A DNA stretch of 33,524 nucleotides from Gammaproteobacteria bacterium (GCA_027306985.1 DAHUXV010000097.1:1-33524), one strand, 5' to 3'; shown: positions 5,349 to 13,697, counted from the first letter of the stretch. A program made the numbers and translations. The notes: generated by a model from the sequence alone, not told the origin.

Positions 5349-8087
5349 GTGAGCCGCAGCGACATTCATTTTCCACCCAAGCACGAGGCCCTGCGCGAGG
5401 ACGTCCACGCGCTCGGCGCTCTGATAGGGGAAATCCTCCGCGAGCAGGGCGGGGGGCAGCTCTTCGAGCTGGTGGAGCTCGACCGCCAGGCCGCCATACG
5501 CCGCCGCGAGGGCGACCCGCAGGCGGCTCTCGAGCTCGGCGCCTCGGTGCGCGACCGGCCGCCGGCGCTCGCCCGCGACCTCGTCCGCGCCTTCTCCATG
5601 TGGTTCCAGGCCGTCAACCTCGCGGAGAAGGTCCACCGGATCCGCCGCCGCCGGGAGTACTTCCGCCAGGACAGCGGCCGCCCCCAGCCCTCCGGGGTGG
5701 AGGATGGCATCGCCAGCCTCAAGGCCGGCGGCCTGCGCTTCGAGGAGGTTCTGGCGCTCATCGGCAAGCTGCGCATCGAGCCGGTGTTCGCGGCGCACTC
5801 CATGGAGTCGACCCGACGCACGCTGCTGCGCAAGCAGCAGCGGGTGGCGCGCCACCTGCTCGACCGGCTCGATCCGATGCTGACGCCGCAGGACTCGCGC
5901 AATCTCTGGAGCAGCATCCGCGTCGAGCTCACCACGGCCTGGCAGACCGAGGACCTGCCACGCGAGCGGCTGACGGTGGGCGATGAGCGCGAGCAGGTCC
6001 TCTTCTATCTGAGCGAGATCCTCTACCGGGTGGTGCCCGCCTTCTACGAAGAGATCGCGCAGGCGCTCGAGAAGCACTACCGCGTGCCCGCCGAGTCGAT
6101 CGAGCTGCCGGCGATTCTGCGCTTCGGCTCCTGGGTCGGCGGCGACATGGACGGCAACCCGGACGTTCACGCCAAGACCATTCGCGAGACGCTCGCCCGG
6201 CAGCAGCAGATGATCCTCAACAGCTACTACGAGGACTGCCGCAGGCTCTCGGAGCGTCTCTCTCAGAGCGCCGGGCGGGTCGCGGTGTCCGCGGAGCTGG
6301 CCCAGAGGCTGGAGGACTACATGACGCTGGCGCCGGGGGCGCGCAGCATGACCCCGGCCCGGCACGAGCGCATGCCGTACCGGGTGTTTCTCGCGCAGAT
6401 CGGCGAGCGGCTGCGCCTCACCTACGAAGGCCGCGCCAACGGCTACGAGAGCGCGCGCCACTTCCGCGACGACGTACGGCTCATCGCCGGCAGTCTCGCC
6501 GCCAACAAGGGTACGCACGCCGGCCTCTTCCACATCCGCAGGCTCCTGCGCCGCATCGACACATTCGGCTTTCACTTCGCGAGCCTCGACGTGCGCCAGC
6601 ATGCGGGCGTGCTCCACGAGATCATCGCGCGCGGCAACGACGATCCCGGCTGGCTCGGGCGCCCCGGCGCCGAGCGGCGCCGGCTGCTGGCGGAAATGCT
6701 CGAGAAGGATGCGGGCCCGCGTGTCGATCTCGATGCGCTCGGCAAGCGCAATCTGGCCGTCTTCGAGGCCTTTGCCCAGGCGAGACACCGCTACGGACCC
6801 GATGCCGTCGGCTATTTCATAGTGAGCGGCGCGCGCGGGGCCGACGACGTTCTCGCTGCCCTGACGCTCGCGCGCTGGGCATCGGTGTACGACAAGCGCA
6901 CCGGGCAGGTCGCGCTCGATATCGCGCCGCAATTCGAGTCGCTGGAGGCGCTGGAGCGATGCGGCGATGTCCTGCGTGAGCTGCTCGCCGAGCCGGTGTA
7001 CGTGCGGCACCTGGAGGCTCACGACCGGCGCCAGTGCGTGGCGCTCGGCTACTCCGACAGCAACAAGGAAGGCGGACTGTGCGCATCGCGCTATGCCGTC
7101 CATCAGGCCCAGCGCGCGCTCGCGCAGATGCCCTCGGCCGAGGGCGGCGAATACCTGGTGTTTCATGCGCGCGGCGGCAGCATCGCCCGCGGCGGCGGCC
7201 GGATCGATGCGTTGGTGAAATCCGCGCCGGCCGGAACGAGCGACGGAACACTGCGTCTGCGCGAGCAGGGCGAGACCGTCAAGCAAGGTTACGGCTTGCG
7301 GCCGATCGCGATGCGCACGCTGGAGCGTGCCTTCAACGCGCTGAGCCTCGCCACCGCCGGCCGGGCGGCGGGAAGCGGACACGGCACGGAGCGCGATTCC
7401 ACGGCGCACCTCGAATGCGCTGCGACACTGGCCGAGGCGAGCCGCGAGGCCTACCGGCGTCTGGTCTATGGCGATGCCGAATTCCACGCCTACTTCCGCG
7501 CCGTGACGCCGATCGACGTGATCGAGAGGATGCAGGTCGGCTCGAGGCCGGTGCATCGCGAGGACGGCCGCAGCCTCGAGGGATTGCTGCCGGTCCCCTG
7601 GGTGTTCGCGTGGACGCAGACACGCCACATGCTTCCCGGCTGGTTCGGCGCGGGTGCGGGGCTCGCCGCCGCCATCGAGCGGCACGGGGCGCAGCGGATG
7701 CGCGCGGCGTACGCGGAATGGTTCTTCCTGCGCAGTCTGGTCGATGACGTGGAGACGATGCTCGCCCGCGCCGACCTCGAGATCGCCGCCGCCTACGATG
7801 TTCTCGTGCCCGAGCCGCTGCGGCGATTCTCCGCCGAGATCCGCGCCGAGTACGCGCGGGCGCGAGAGCGCGTGCTGTGGCTGAAGGGCAGCACGGATCT
7901 GCTCGACGGCGAGCCGACGCTGCAGCGCTCCATCCGCCTGCGCAACCCCTACATCGATCCGATGAACCTGATGCAGGTGGACCTGCTGCAGCGCTGGCGC
8001 GCCGGCGGGCGCAGCGACCGCGATCTCTTCGAGGCGCTCCTCGCGAGCGCCGGCGGCATCGCGCAGGGATTGCAGAGCATCGCCTGA
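5349..8087 (+). CDS. ppc: Phosphoenolpyruvate carboxylase, divergent form
   Basis: A 912-residue protein of full family length. It would carboxylate PEP with bicarbonate to oxaloacetate, refilling the TCA cycle. Family signatures along the protein: the catalytic-His segment FAAHSMESTRR (His150), FGSWVGGDMDGNPDVHAKT, LDVRQH, GYSDSNKEGG (Lys573), the mobile loop FHARGGSIARGGG (His606, Arg608), LPGWFGAGAG, and near the end LRNPYIDPMNLMQVDLL. Several positions depart from the usual forms: HPTE is HSME, GYSDSxKDxG is GYSDSNKEGG, FHGRGG is FHARGG. The C-terminus also differs from the usual MRNTG ending. Key His, Arg and Lys residues remain, so activity is likely. The start is GTG, set by the frame and by family length; it has no clear ribosome binding site. 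Confidence 0.94.
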   Translation: MSRSDIHFPPKHEALREDVHALGALIGEILREQGGGQLFELVELDRQAAIRRREGDPQAALELGASVRDRPPALARDLVRAFSMWFQAVNLAEKVHRIRRRREYFRQDSGRPQPSGVEDGIASLKAGGLRFEEVLALIGKLRIEPVFAAHSMESTRRTLLRKQQRVARHLLDRLDPMLTPQDSRNLWSSIRVELTTAWQTEDLPRERLTVGDEREQVLFYLSEILYRVVPAFYEEIAQALEKHYRVPAESIELPAILRFGSWVGGDMDGNPDVHAKTIRETLARQQQMILNSYYEDCRRLSERLSQSAGRVAVSAELAQRLEDYMTLAPGARSMTPARHERMPYRVFLAQIGERLRLTYEGRANGYESARHFRDDVRLIAGSLAANKGTHAGLFHIRRLLRRIDTFGFHFASLDVRQHAGVLHEIIARGNDDPGWLGRPGAERRRLLAEMLEKDAGPRVDLDALGKRNLAVFEAFAQARHRYGPDAVGYFIVSGARGADDVLAALTLARWASVYDKRTGQVALDIAPQFESLEALERCGDVLRELLAEPVYVRHLEAHDRRQCVALGYSDSNKEGGLCASRYAVHQAQRALAQMPSAEGGEYLVFHARGGSIARGGGRIDALVKSAPAGTSDGTLRLREQGETVKQGYGLRPIAMRTLERAFNALSLATAGRAAGSGHGTERDSTAHLECAATLAEASREAYRRLVYGDAEFHAYFRAVTPIDVIERMQVGSRPVHREDGRSLEGLLPVPWVFAWTQTRHMLPGWFGAGAGLAAAIERHGAQRMRAAYAEWFFLRSLVDDVETMLARADLEIAAAYDVLVPEPLRRFSAEIRAEYARARERVLWLKGSTDLLDGEPTLQRSIRLRNPYIDPMNLMQVDLLQRWRAGGRSDRDLFEALLASAGGIAQGLQSIA

Positions 8088-8090
8088 CCG

Positions 8091-8180
8091 GATCGCCCGG
8101 AGCGGTTCTGGACGGCGCAATGCGCCGGGCCCGAAGGGCCGAGGCCCAGGATGGGCCGAGCACAAGCGTGTCCGACACGG
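8091..8180 (+). repeat. Dispersed intergenic repeat, copy C: four small hairpins in a row
   Basis: The gap between ppc and the acetyltransferase begins GATCGCCCGGAGCGG and TTCTGGACGG. It then holds four perfect hairpins with 3-nt loops: 8114-8126 (stem GGCGC, loop AAT), 8128-8140 (GGCCC, GAA), 8143-8157 (GGCCCA, GGA) and 8167-8179 (CGTGT, CCG). The first ~50 bases align with copy B (complement of 21886-21958) and copy A (32008-32093). It ends immediately before the GGGAG site of the next gene. Confidence 0.65.
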
Positions 8181-8187
8181 GAGCAAC

Positions 8188-8688
8188 ATGACCGATACGA
8201 TCACGATCCGGCCGGCAGGGCGCGACGACGTCCCCCTCGTGCTGCAGTTCATCCGTGACCTGGCCCGCTACGAGCGCCTCGAGCACGAGGTCTGCGCCTC
8301 CGAAGCGGAGTTGGCCGAGGCGCTCTTCGGCGAGCGCCGTTACGCCGAGGTGGTGTTCGCCTGCAGCGGCGGCGCGCCCGTGGGCTTCGCCCTCTTCTTC
8401 CACAACTTCTCCACCTTCAAGGGGCGTCCGGGGATCTACCTGGAGGATCTCTACGTGCGCCCCGAGGCACGCGGCCGCGGTATCGGCAGGCGGCTGCTCG
8501 CACACCTGGCGCGCACCGCGGTGGAGCGGCGTTGCGCGCGCCTCGAGTGGGCGGTGCTCGACTGGAACGAGCCGTCGATCGCCTTCTACCGCAGCCTCGG
8601 CGCGGTGCCGCTGGACGAGTGGACCGTCTTTCGCCTGACGGGCGATGCCCTCGCGCTCCTCGCCGGCGGCGCCGCGGCGGAGGGTTAG
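8188..8688 (+). CDS. GNAT-family N-acetyltransferase (SSAT-like)
   Basis: A 166-residue cytoplasmic acetyltransferase. The GNAT fold is clear: TIRPAGRDDVPLVLQFIRDL at the start, then YLEDLYVRPEARGRGIGRRL, in which RGRGIG is the acetyl-CoA pyrophosphate loop, then LEWAVLDWNEPSIAFYRSLG. The run FFHNFSTFKGRPGIYLEDL is typical of the spermidine/spermine N1-acetyltransferase-like branch that also includes thialysine acetyltransferases, so a polyamine or other small amine is a possible substrate; this is inference. ATG 8188 has GGGAG 5 bases upstream. It lies 100 bases after ppc, separated from it by a hairpin-rich repeat. Confidence 0.92.
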   Translation: MTDTITIRPAGRDDVPLVLQFIRDLARYERLEHEVCASEAELAEALFGERRYAEVVFACSGGAPVGFALFFHNFSTFKGRPGIYLEDLYVRPEARGRGIGRRLLAHLARTAVERRCARLEWAVLDWNEPSIAFYRSLGAVPLDEWTVFRLTGDALALLAGGAAAEG

Positions 8689-8878
8689 CCAACGATTCCA
8701 ACTGTTCTGAACGGCCCCTGAACGCCCCGGGACCCGCATCGGGAAGGGCAAGGCGGACCGGGAAACCCACTCATCGGCTGACACTCACTCCGGCATGCCG
8801 ATCTGCGGTAAGCTTCGCGCGTTCGTTGCCGCCGGCCCCGGCTTGTCGGTCCCCGGCGACAACCAGGGGAACTCAGGT

Positions 8879-9700
8879 ATGCGTACCCGTAATCGATTGC
8901 TCTCCGCTCTGGCTGGCGTTGCGCTCGCGTTCACCGCCGTTGCCGCGCACGCGCAGGCGCTGGAGCAAGGACGACTCCTCCTCGCCACCCAGGTGCTCAA
9001 CGACATCCGCGACTCCCGCGATCAGGGCATCCCCGACCGGCTGCTCGAGCGTGCCTACGGCATCGCGGTCATTCCCGGCTTCACCAAGGTCGCATTCTTC
9101 CTCGGCGGTGCGCGCGGTCACGGCGTGCTGGTCGTGCGGAATGCGAGCGGCCGCTTCTCGGATCCGGTCTTCATAACCCTGACGGGCGGCAGCTTCGGGT
9201 TCCAGTGGGGCGTGCAGAAAGCGGACCTCGTGCTGGTCTTCACTTCGCGCAAGGGCGTCGAAGGCATCACAGGCGGCAAGCTGACCCTCGGCGCCGACGT
9301 CTCCGTCGCGGCGGGCCCCGTTGGTCGCCAGGCATCCGCGGCAACCGATCAGGCGTTCAACGCCGGCGTGTACTCGTACTCCCATACCTCGGGCATCTTC
9401 GCCGGGATCGCGCTCTCGGGTGCGGCGCTGACGATCGACGATTCCGCCAACGCGGACTTCTATCATCATCCCGGCCTGCTCGCCTCCGACATCATCTCCG
9501 GCAGCGTGGGCACGAGCGACTTTGCGGCGCAGCGCTTCCTGACCTCCGTGTCGGAGGGCACCGGCGTGCAGCCGGCCGCCTCGGCCGCGAGCTCCGCTGC
9601 CCCCGCCCATGGTCCCGCCCCCGCCAAGCCGGGCGGACCGGCGGCCCAGGCCTTCCCGCTGCAGGACAGCAACCCCGGCGGTAATCCCAACGGGAACTAG
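8879..9700 (+). CDS. Secreted SYLF/Ysc84-domain lipid-binding protein
   Basis: A 273-residue protein. The N-terminus MRTRNRLLSALAGVALAFTA ending AHAQA is a Sec signal peptide, so the product is periplasmic or outer-membrane associated. Residues ~30-215 are a SYLF (DUF500/Ysc84) domain: LLERAYGIAVIPGFTKVAFF, GGARGHGVLVVRN, PVFITLTGGSFGFQWGVQ, DLVLVFTSRKGVEGI, LTLGADVSVAAGPVGR, YSYSHTSGIFAGIALSGA. SYLF domains bind phosphoinositides in eukaryotes; in bacteria the role is unknown. The last ~45 residues are an Ala/Pro/Gly-rich tail. ATG 8879 was chosen over an earlier in-frame ATG because it places the signal peptide at the N-terminus and follows an AGGGGA site. A TAAGCT -10-like box lies at 8809-8814. 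Confidence 0.9.
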   Translation: MRTRNRLLSALAGVALAFTAVAAHAQALEQGRLLLATQVLNDIRDSRDQGIPDRLLERAYGIAVIPGFTKVAFFLGGARGHGVLVVRNASGRFSDPVFITLTGGSFGFQWGVQKADLVLVFTSRKGVEGITGGKLTLGADVSVAAGPVGRQASAATDQAFNAGVYSYSHTSGIFAGIALSGAALTIDDSANADFYHHPGLLASDIISGSVGTSDFAAQRFLTSVSEGTGVQPAASAASSAAPAHGPAPAKPGGPAAQAFPLQDSNPGGNPNGN

Positions 9701-9999
9701 CTGAAAGAGGATCGCTCGCTGGAAGCTGCGCCGCAGCCGCGCGCGGCGCGGGCGCGTCCGCGGCGTCCCATGACCCTGCCCACCCCTGGGAGCGTGCCGG
9801 CGCTCTCATGGCGCGGGATGCGCGGCATCGCCACGCTCGCGGCCGCCAGGGTCATGACTGCGGGCGAGGAGAAGCCCGAGGCGGCCGGGACCTCGCCTTA
9901 CGGCGCCACACCCTGATCCCGCTGCGGGCGCGCCCGGTCGCCGGCAAAACCTGATCCGGTCCACCGCGAGCCGCCGCATTCCGCTGCGCCAAAGGAGAG
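9701..9999. other. 299-base intergenic region with a nested palindrome
   Basis: No open frame here looks like a gene. The gap holds nested inverted repeats: CATGACCCTG (9769-9778) with CAGGGTCATG (9847-9856), inside it GAGCGTG (9790-9796) with CACGCTC (9832-9838), and in the centre GCGC-GGGAT-GCGC (9811-9823). The rest, 9857-9990, is GC-rich sequence leading to the AAAGGAGA at 9991-9998 before the exporter gene. Confidence 0.6.
9769..9856. repeat. Nested three-level palindrome upstream of the Fsr-type gene
   Basis: A 10-bp perfect outer pair, a 7-bp perfect middle pair and a 4-bp core around GGGAT are arranged concentrically, so the 88-base segment could fold into one interrupted stem. Architecture resembles the element at 29407-29523. 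It lies 69 bases downstream of the SYLF gene and 144 bases upstream of the next start, so either a terminator or a mobile palindromic repeat is possible. Confidence 0.55.
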
Positions 10000-11313
10000 A
10001 TGGGATTCTCCCGCGCAATCCGGCAGAGTGTCCCGGAGATCACCGGGAGCGACCTCTTGAACGAAGCCGCAGCAAACATCAGCCGGGCGGACGCCGCCGG
10101 GCGCACCGCCTTCTCGGTGCTGGCCGCGATCAGCTTCTGTCATTTGCTGAACGACATGATGCAGTCGCTGCTGCCGGCGCTGTATCCGATGCTGAAGACT
10201 TCCTACGCCCTGACTTTCGGCGAAATCGGCGTTCTCACCTTCACCTACCAGATCACCGCATCGCTGCTGCAGCCGGTGATCGGCCGGTACACGGACAGCA
10301 AGCCGCGCCCCTACTCGCTGTCGGTCGGGATGAGCTTCACCCTGGCCGGCCTCGCCCTGCTCGCCTCGGCGCACACCTATCCGCTGCTGCTGTTCGCGGC
10401 AGCGATGATCGGCACCGGCTCCTCGGTGTTCCACCCGGAATCCTCGCGGGTGGCGCGCATGGCCTCGGGCGGCCGGCACGGCCTCGCACAGTCGGTGTTC
10501 CAGGTTGGCGGCAATCTCGGCTCCGCGCTCGGACCGCTGCTCGCCGCGTTCATCGTGCTGCCGCACGGCCAGGGAAGCGTTCTCTGGTTCTCCTGCGCGG
10601 CCCTGCTCGGGATCTTCGTGCTGCTCAACGTGGGGCATTGGTACAAGCTCCACGGCATGGCGCGCCTCAAGCCTCGCGGCGCGGCCGCCAGCGCGCATGC
10701 CGCGCCGACCCGCAGGGAAGTCATCCTCGCCATGAGCGTGCTGCTCGCGCTCATCTTCTCGAAGTACTTCTACCTCGCGAGCCTCACCAGCTACTACACG
10801 TTCTATCTCATCAGCCGCTTCCACGTGTCGGTGCAGGCCTCGCAGATCTATCTGTTCGTGTTCCTCGGCTCGGTGGCGCTCGGCACGATTCTCGGCGGCC
10901 CCGTGGGGGATCGCATCGGGCGCAAATACGTCATCTGGGGCTCCATCGTGGGCGTGCTGCCGTTCACGCTGCTCCTGCCGCATGCCAACCTGTTCTGGAC
11001 GGCGGTATTGACGGTACCCATCGGACTGATCCTGGCCAGCGCGTTTCCGGCGATCATCGTCTACGCGCAGGAGCTGCTCCCGGGCCGCACCGGCACCGTG
11101 GCAGGACTCTTCTTCGGCCTTGCCTTCGGCATGGGCGGCATCGGCGCCGCGGTGCTCGGCCAGATCGCCGATGCCTACGGCATCCGGCTGGTGTACGACA
11201 TCTGCGCCTTTCTGCCGGTCATCGGGCTGCTGGCGGGATTTCTCCCCGACTTCGGCGGCGCCTTGCCGGCTAGGGCTTCTTCTTCGCCGGAGGCATCAGC
11301 ACCTCCGCGCTGA
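10000..11313 (+). CDS. fsr: MFS transporter, fosmidomycin resistance protein (Fsr) type
   Basis: A 437-residue, ~12-helix inner-membrane exporter. The Fsr signature is strong: SFCHLLNDMMQSLLPALYPM, then FGEIGVLTFTYQITASLLQP, GSSVFHPESSRVARMASGGR and GLAQSVFQVGGNLGSALGP. Fsr-type carriers of the major facilitator superfamily export fosmidomycin and related small molecules by proton antiport; the natural substrate is unknown. The ATG at 10000 directly abuts AAAGGAGAG, which is too close for good initiation. A TTG at 10057 (LNEAAANISR) with GGGAG 8 bases upstream is a realistic alternative. The C-terminus is extended by ~20 residues beyond the last helix (LPDFGG) and its last 44 bases overlap the convergent gene. 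Confidence 0.92.
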   Translation: MGFSRAIRQSVPEITGSDLLNEAAANISRADAAGRTAFSVLAAISFCHLLNDMMQSLLPALYPMLKTSYALTFGEIGVLTFTYQITASLLQPVIGRYTDSKPRPYSLSVGMSFTLAGLALLASAHTYPLLLFAAAMIGTGSSVFHPESSRVARMASGGRHGLAQSVFQVGGNLGSALGPLLAAFIVLPHGQGSVLWFSCAALLGIFVLLNVGHWYKLHGMARLKPRGAAASAHAAPTRREVILAMSVLLALIFSKYFYLASLTSYYTFYLISRFHVSVQASQIYLFVFLGSVALGTILGGPVGDRIGRKYVIWGSIVGVLPFTLLLPHANLFWTAVLTVPIGLILASAFPAIIVYAQELLPGRTGTVAGLFFGLAFGMGGIGAAVLGQIADAYGIRLVYDICAFLPVIGLLAGFLPDFGGALPARASSSPEASAPPR

Positions 11314-11845
11314 GGTGAGTCCCGAGGGTCAGCTGGTAGGGGATGCAGGTCGACCGGTACTTGATGTCCCGGGTGGTGAAGAGCGGCAGAAAGCTCTCCT
11401 TGAACTGCTCGATCAGCTCGCAATTGCCTTGGCTCTCGAAGCCCGCGTTCGAGGGCATCAGGACCACCTTCTGCCAATGCGCCTGCACGGGAGCGCCGGC
11501 ACTCTTGTACTTGGAAGCCTCCGGCGAGGAGGCCGGCACCAGCACGCGCATCTTCACCCGGACCCCGGGGAACGGATCGGGGCCCCCGCCCGCCGAGGTG
11601 CAAGGCTGCTCCCGGACCTCGAGGTCCTGCGCACCGAGCTTGCCCAGCATCGAGCTGACCTTGTCCCGCAGCCCATCGCAGGAATACCGGGTGGTGAAGC
11701 CCTGATAGACGAAATGGGTGTGTTTCGGCACCCACACGGCCGCCACCGTGTCCTGGGCCGAGGCCAGGGCGGGCACCGCGGCAAGGAGGGTCGCGGCCAC
11801 TGCCGCCGCGGCCAGTCGCGAAACGAATCGGAGGCTCATGACCAT
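11270..11845 (-). CDS. Secreted protein of unknown function
   Basis: A 191-residue product with a Sec signal peptide (MVMSLRFVSRLAAAAVAATL to ALASAQD). The mature part contains four Cys (SCDGL, EQPCTS, GNCELI, RSTCIPYQ), which suggests disulphides in the periplasm. It also has a conserved-looking start, VWVPKHTHFVYQGFTTRYSC, and ends in a Lys-rich tail. I do not recognise a domain. The start could be ATG 11845 or ATG 11839, two codons later; both have only weak ribosome binding sites. Its 3' end overlaps the 3' end of the convergent exporter gene by 44 bases. It lies downstream of opgD on the same strand, separated by a hairpin, so probably has its own transcript. Confidence 0.8.
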   Translation of the reverse strand: MVMSLRFVSRLAAAAVAATLLAAVPALASAQDTVAAVWVPKHTHFVYQGFTTRYSCDGLRDKVSSMLGKLGAQDLEVREQPCTSAGGGPDPFPGVRVKMRVLVPASSPEASKYKSAGAPVQAHWQKVVLMPSNAGFESQGNCELIEQFKESFLPLFTTRDIKYRSTCIPYQLTLGTHLSAEVLMPPAKKKP

Positions 11846-11921
11846 TACGCCTGTCGGTAAATTGGCCGAAATCGCCCGCGGCGCTTTCAGCCGCCAGCCA
11901 TTATCCCTGTTCGATCCCGCC

Positions 11922-11942
11922 GGCAAAAGCGCGGCTTTTGCC
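11922..11942. terminator. Perfect 9-bp hairpin downstream of opgD
   Basis: GGCAAAAGC-GCG-GCTTTTGCC is a perfect stem with a 3-nt loop, 54 bases past the opgD stop and 77 bases before the start of the next gene on that strand. A terminator is the natural reading, although the only T-run is within the stem. Confidence 0.5.
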
Positions 11943-11995
11943 GCTCCCTCACTTGCTGTCGACAACAACGCGGCGGCGGGGTTCCGCGTTGACTC

Positions 11996-13603
11996 CTAAT
12001 CCAGGTACTGTTGACGCTGAGCGAGCGGCGGCGGGGTGTACTGGTACATCCACGTCTCCGTCAATGCCTGCCCGTCCAGGGAAAGATAGAGGCTCAGGTC
12101 GATGGGCTGCTCGCCCTCGTCCGGCACCAGATCGAACATCGCGCGCCAGCCCTTCACCGGCAGCAGCGGCCGCGCCGAGGTGATCTGGACGCGCCCGCGC
12201 GAGGTGGCGATGACCGGCACGACCTTGGCGTCGGGGCCGAGCATCTCGAGATCGCCGCCCACGAAGTCGACGACGAAACGCCAGGAGAAGTAGCTGCGCC
12301 GCTGCCCGACCACCCCGCCGATGCCGTCGCGCGTCGCGCGCACGCAGGCCAGATGGGACTCGAACGGATTGCTGCGGCACCAGAAGAGACGGTAGCCGTA
12401 GAGATACTCCCGCCCGGGCACGATCTGCCCCGCCGGATTCCAGAACGCCACGATGTTGTCCATCGTCTCGTCGATGGTCGGAATCTCGACCAGCATCACA
12501 CCGCCCTTGCCCCAGGGCGCCTTCGGCTGCACCCAGCAGTCCGGACGTTTGTTGTACCAGACCCCGTCGTCCTGGTACGCCGAGAAGCGCCGCTCGCGCT
12601 GCATCAGTCCGAAGCCGCGCGGGTTCTCGTCCACGTAGGTATTGACGCGCACGACCCGCGGGTTGACGAGCGGACGCCAGATCCACTCGCCGGCGCCCGT
12701 GTGCATCTGCAGCCCGTCGGAATCGTGGATCTGGGGCCGCCAGTCGTCGGCCACGCGGTGGTCGTTCTCGCCGACCAGAAACATGCTGGTGCCGGGGGCG
12801 ATGCCCAGGCGTTGGATCTGCCGCCGCGGATAGAGCGCGACATCGATGTCCATCACCAGGGTGTCGGCGACGTCGATGACGAACCGATAGGCGCCGGCGA
12901 CGCTCGGCGAATCGAGCAGCGCGTACACCGTGAGCAGCGTCGACCCCTTCGCCGGCGTCTCCAGATAGAACGCGACGAAGTCGGGAAACTCCTCCGGCTG
13001 CGCCATGCCCGTGTCGATCGCCAGACCGCGCTGCGACATCCCGTACTGGCCGCTGCCATCGACCGCCCGGAAGTAGGATGCGCCCTGAAACACGGCCCGG
13101 TCCGTAGCCCAGGCGGTATGGAAGAGCACGTTGAATCCCGAGAAGCCGATGTTCTTGGGGATCTGCGCCGGCTTCAGGCCCGACTTGCTGTAGTCGAACA
13201 GGGTCGGGTCGAACAGGATCTCGCGCGCCTGGCCGCCCTCCACCAGGTGCATGCGCACGGGTTTGCTGAAGGTATAGCCGAGGTGGTCGAAGCGGATGCG
13301 ATAGAGCAGATCGTCCCCGTACCAGAGCGCCCGATCGGGATTGAACGTGATCGACTCCCACTGGTCCCAGGTCAGGTGCTGCAGGGCCGGCGGCAGCGGC
13401 TTGAAGTGCTCCTCGTACGGCCCGAGCGCCATCGAGCGGGCGAGCCCCTTGAGGCTCGCATAGCTGAAGGCCTCGGGCTTGCCTGTCAGTACCACACCCT
13501 TGGGAGGCGGCGCGGGCTTCTTGTAGCGATTGAAGACCCATGGCCAGGGGGCGAATGCCGCCATGCTGGAGCCGCTCGCACGCAAAAACCCACGTCGATG
13601 CAT
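11996..13603 (-). CDS. opgD: Periplasmic glucan biosynthesis protein OpgD/MdoD (OpgG family), Tat-exported
   Basis: A 535-residue protein starting MHRRGFLRASGSSMAAF, a twin-arginine signal, which separates OpgD from the Sec-exported OpgG. The body is the MdoG/OpgG fold: FSYASLKGLARSMALGPYEE, RIRFDHLGYTFSKPVRMHLV, NVLFHTAWATDRAVFQGASY, LLTVYALLDSPSVAGAYRF, GENDHRVADDWRPQIHDSDG, NPRVVRVNTYVDENPRGFGL, and GYRLFWCRSNPFESHLA. The family shapes linear beta-glucan backbones in the periplasm during osmoregulated periplasmic glucan synthesis. ATG 13603 has GAGGAA 8 bases upstream and puts the twin-Arg motif at residues 3-4. The synthase gene opgH is not in the window, so OpgD here is an orphan of the usual opgGH unit. 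Confidence 0.93.
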   Translation of the reverse strand: MHRRGFLRASGSSMAAFAPWPWVFNRYKKPAPPPKGVVLTGKPEAFSYASLKGLARSMALGPYEEHFKPLPPALQHLTWDQWESITFNPDRALWYGDDLLYRIRFDHLGYTFSKPVRMHLVEGGQAREILFDPTLFDYSKSGLKPAQIPKNIGFSGFNVLFHTAWATDRAVFQGASYFRAVDGSGQYGMSQRGLAIDTGMAQPEEFPDFVAFYLETPAKGSTLLTVYALLDSPSVAGAYRFVIDVADTLVMDIDVALYPRRQIQRLGIAPGTSMFLVGENDHRVADDWRPQIHDSDGLQMHTGAGEWIWRPLVNPRVVRVNTYVDENPRGFGLMQRERRFSAYQDDGVWYNKRPDCWVQPKAPWGKGGVMLVEIPTIDETMDNIVAFWNPAGQIVPGREYLYGYRLFWCRSNPFESHLACVRATRDGIGGVVGQRRSYFSWRFVVDFVGGDLEMLGPDAKVVPVIATSRGRVQITSARPLLPVKGWRAMFDLVPDEGEQPIDLSLYLSLDGQALTETWMYQYTPPPLAQRQQYLD

Positions 13604-13697
13604 TATTACTGTTCCTCGCTCGTTGTAGTCGGCGCGACGCACGCGTCGCGCGGCCCCGGTACGTCCAAGCACGTACTGCGCCTGAGCCCGCAGCCGC

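Noticed and set aside
8091-8180. The tandem hairpins after ppc as a CRISPR array.
   Set aside because: The units are inverted, unequal in size and lack direct repeats with regular spacers.
4050-8252. A 1400-codon open frame on the minus strand opposite the antiporter and ppc genes.
   Set aside because: It is antisense to two clearly homologous proteins, has His/Arg/Ala-rich composition typical of GC-rich shadow frames, and shows no domain.
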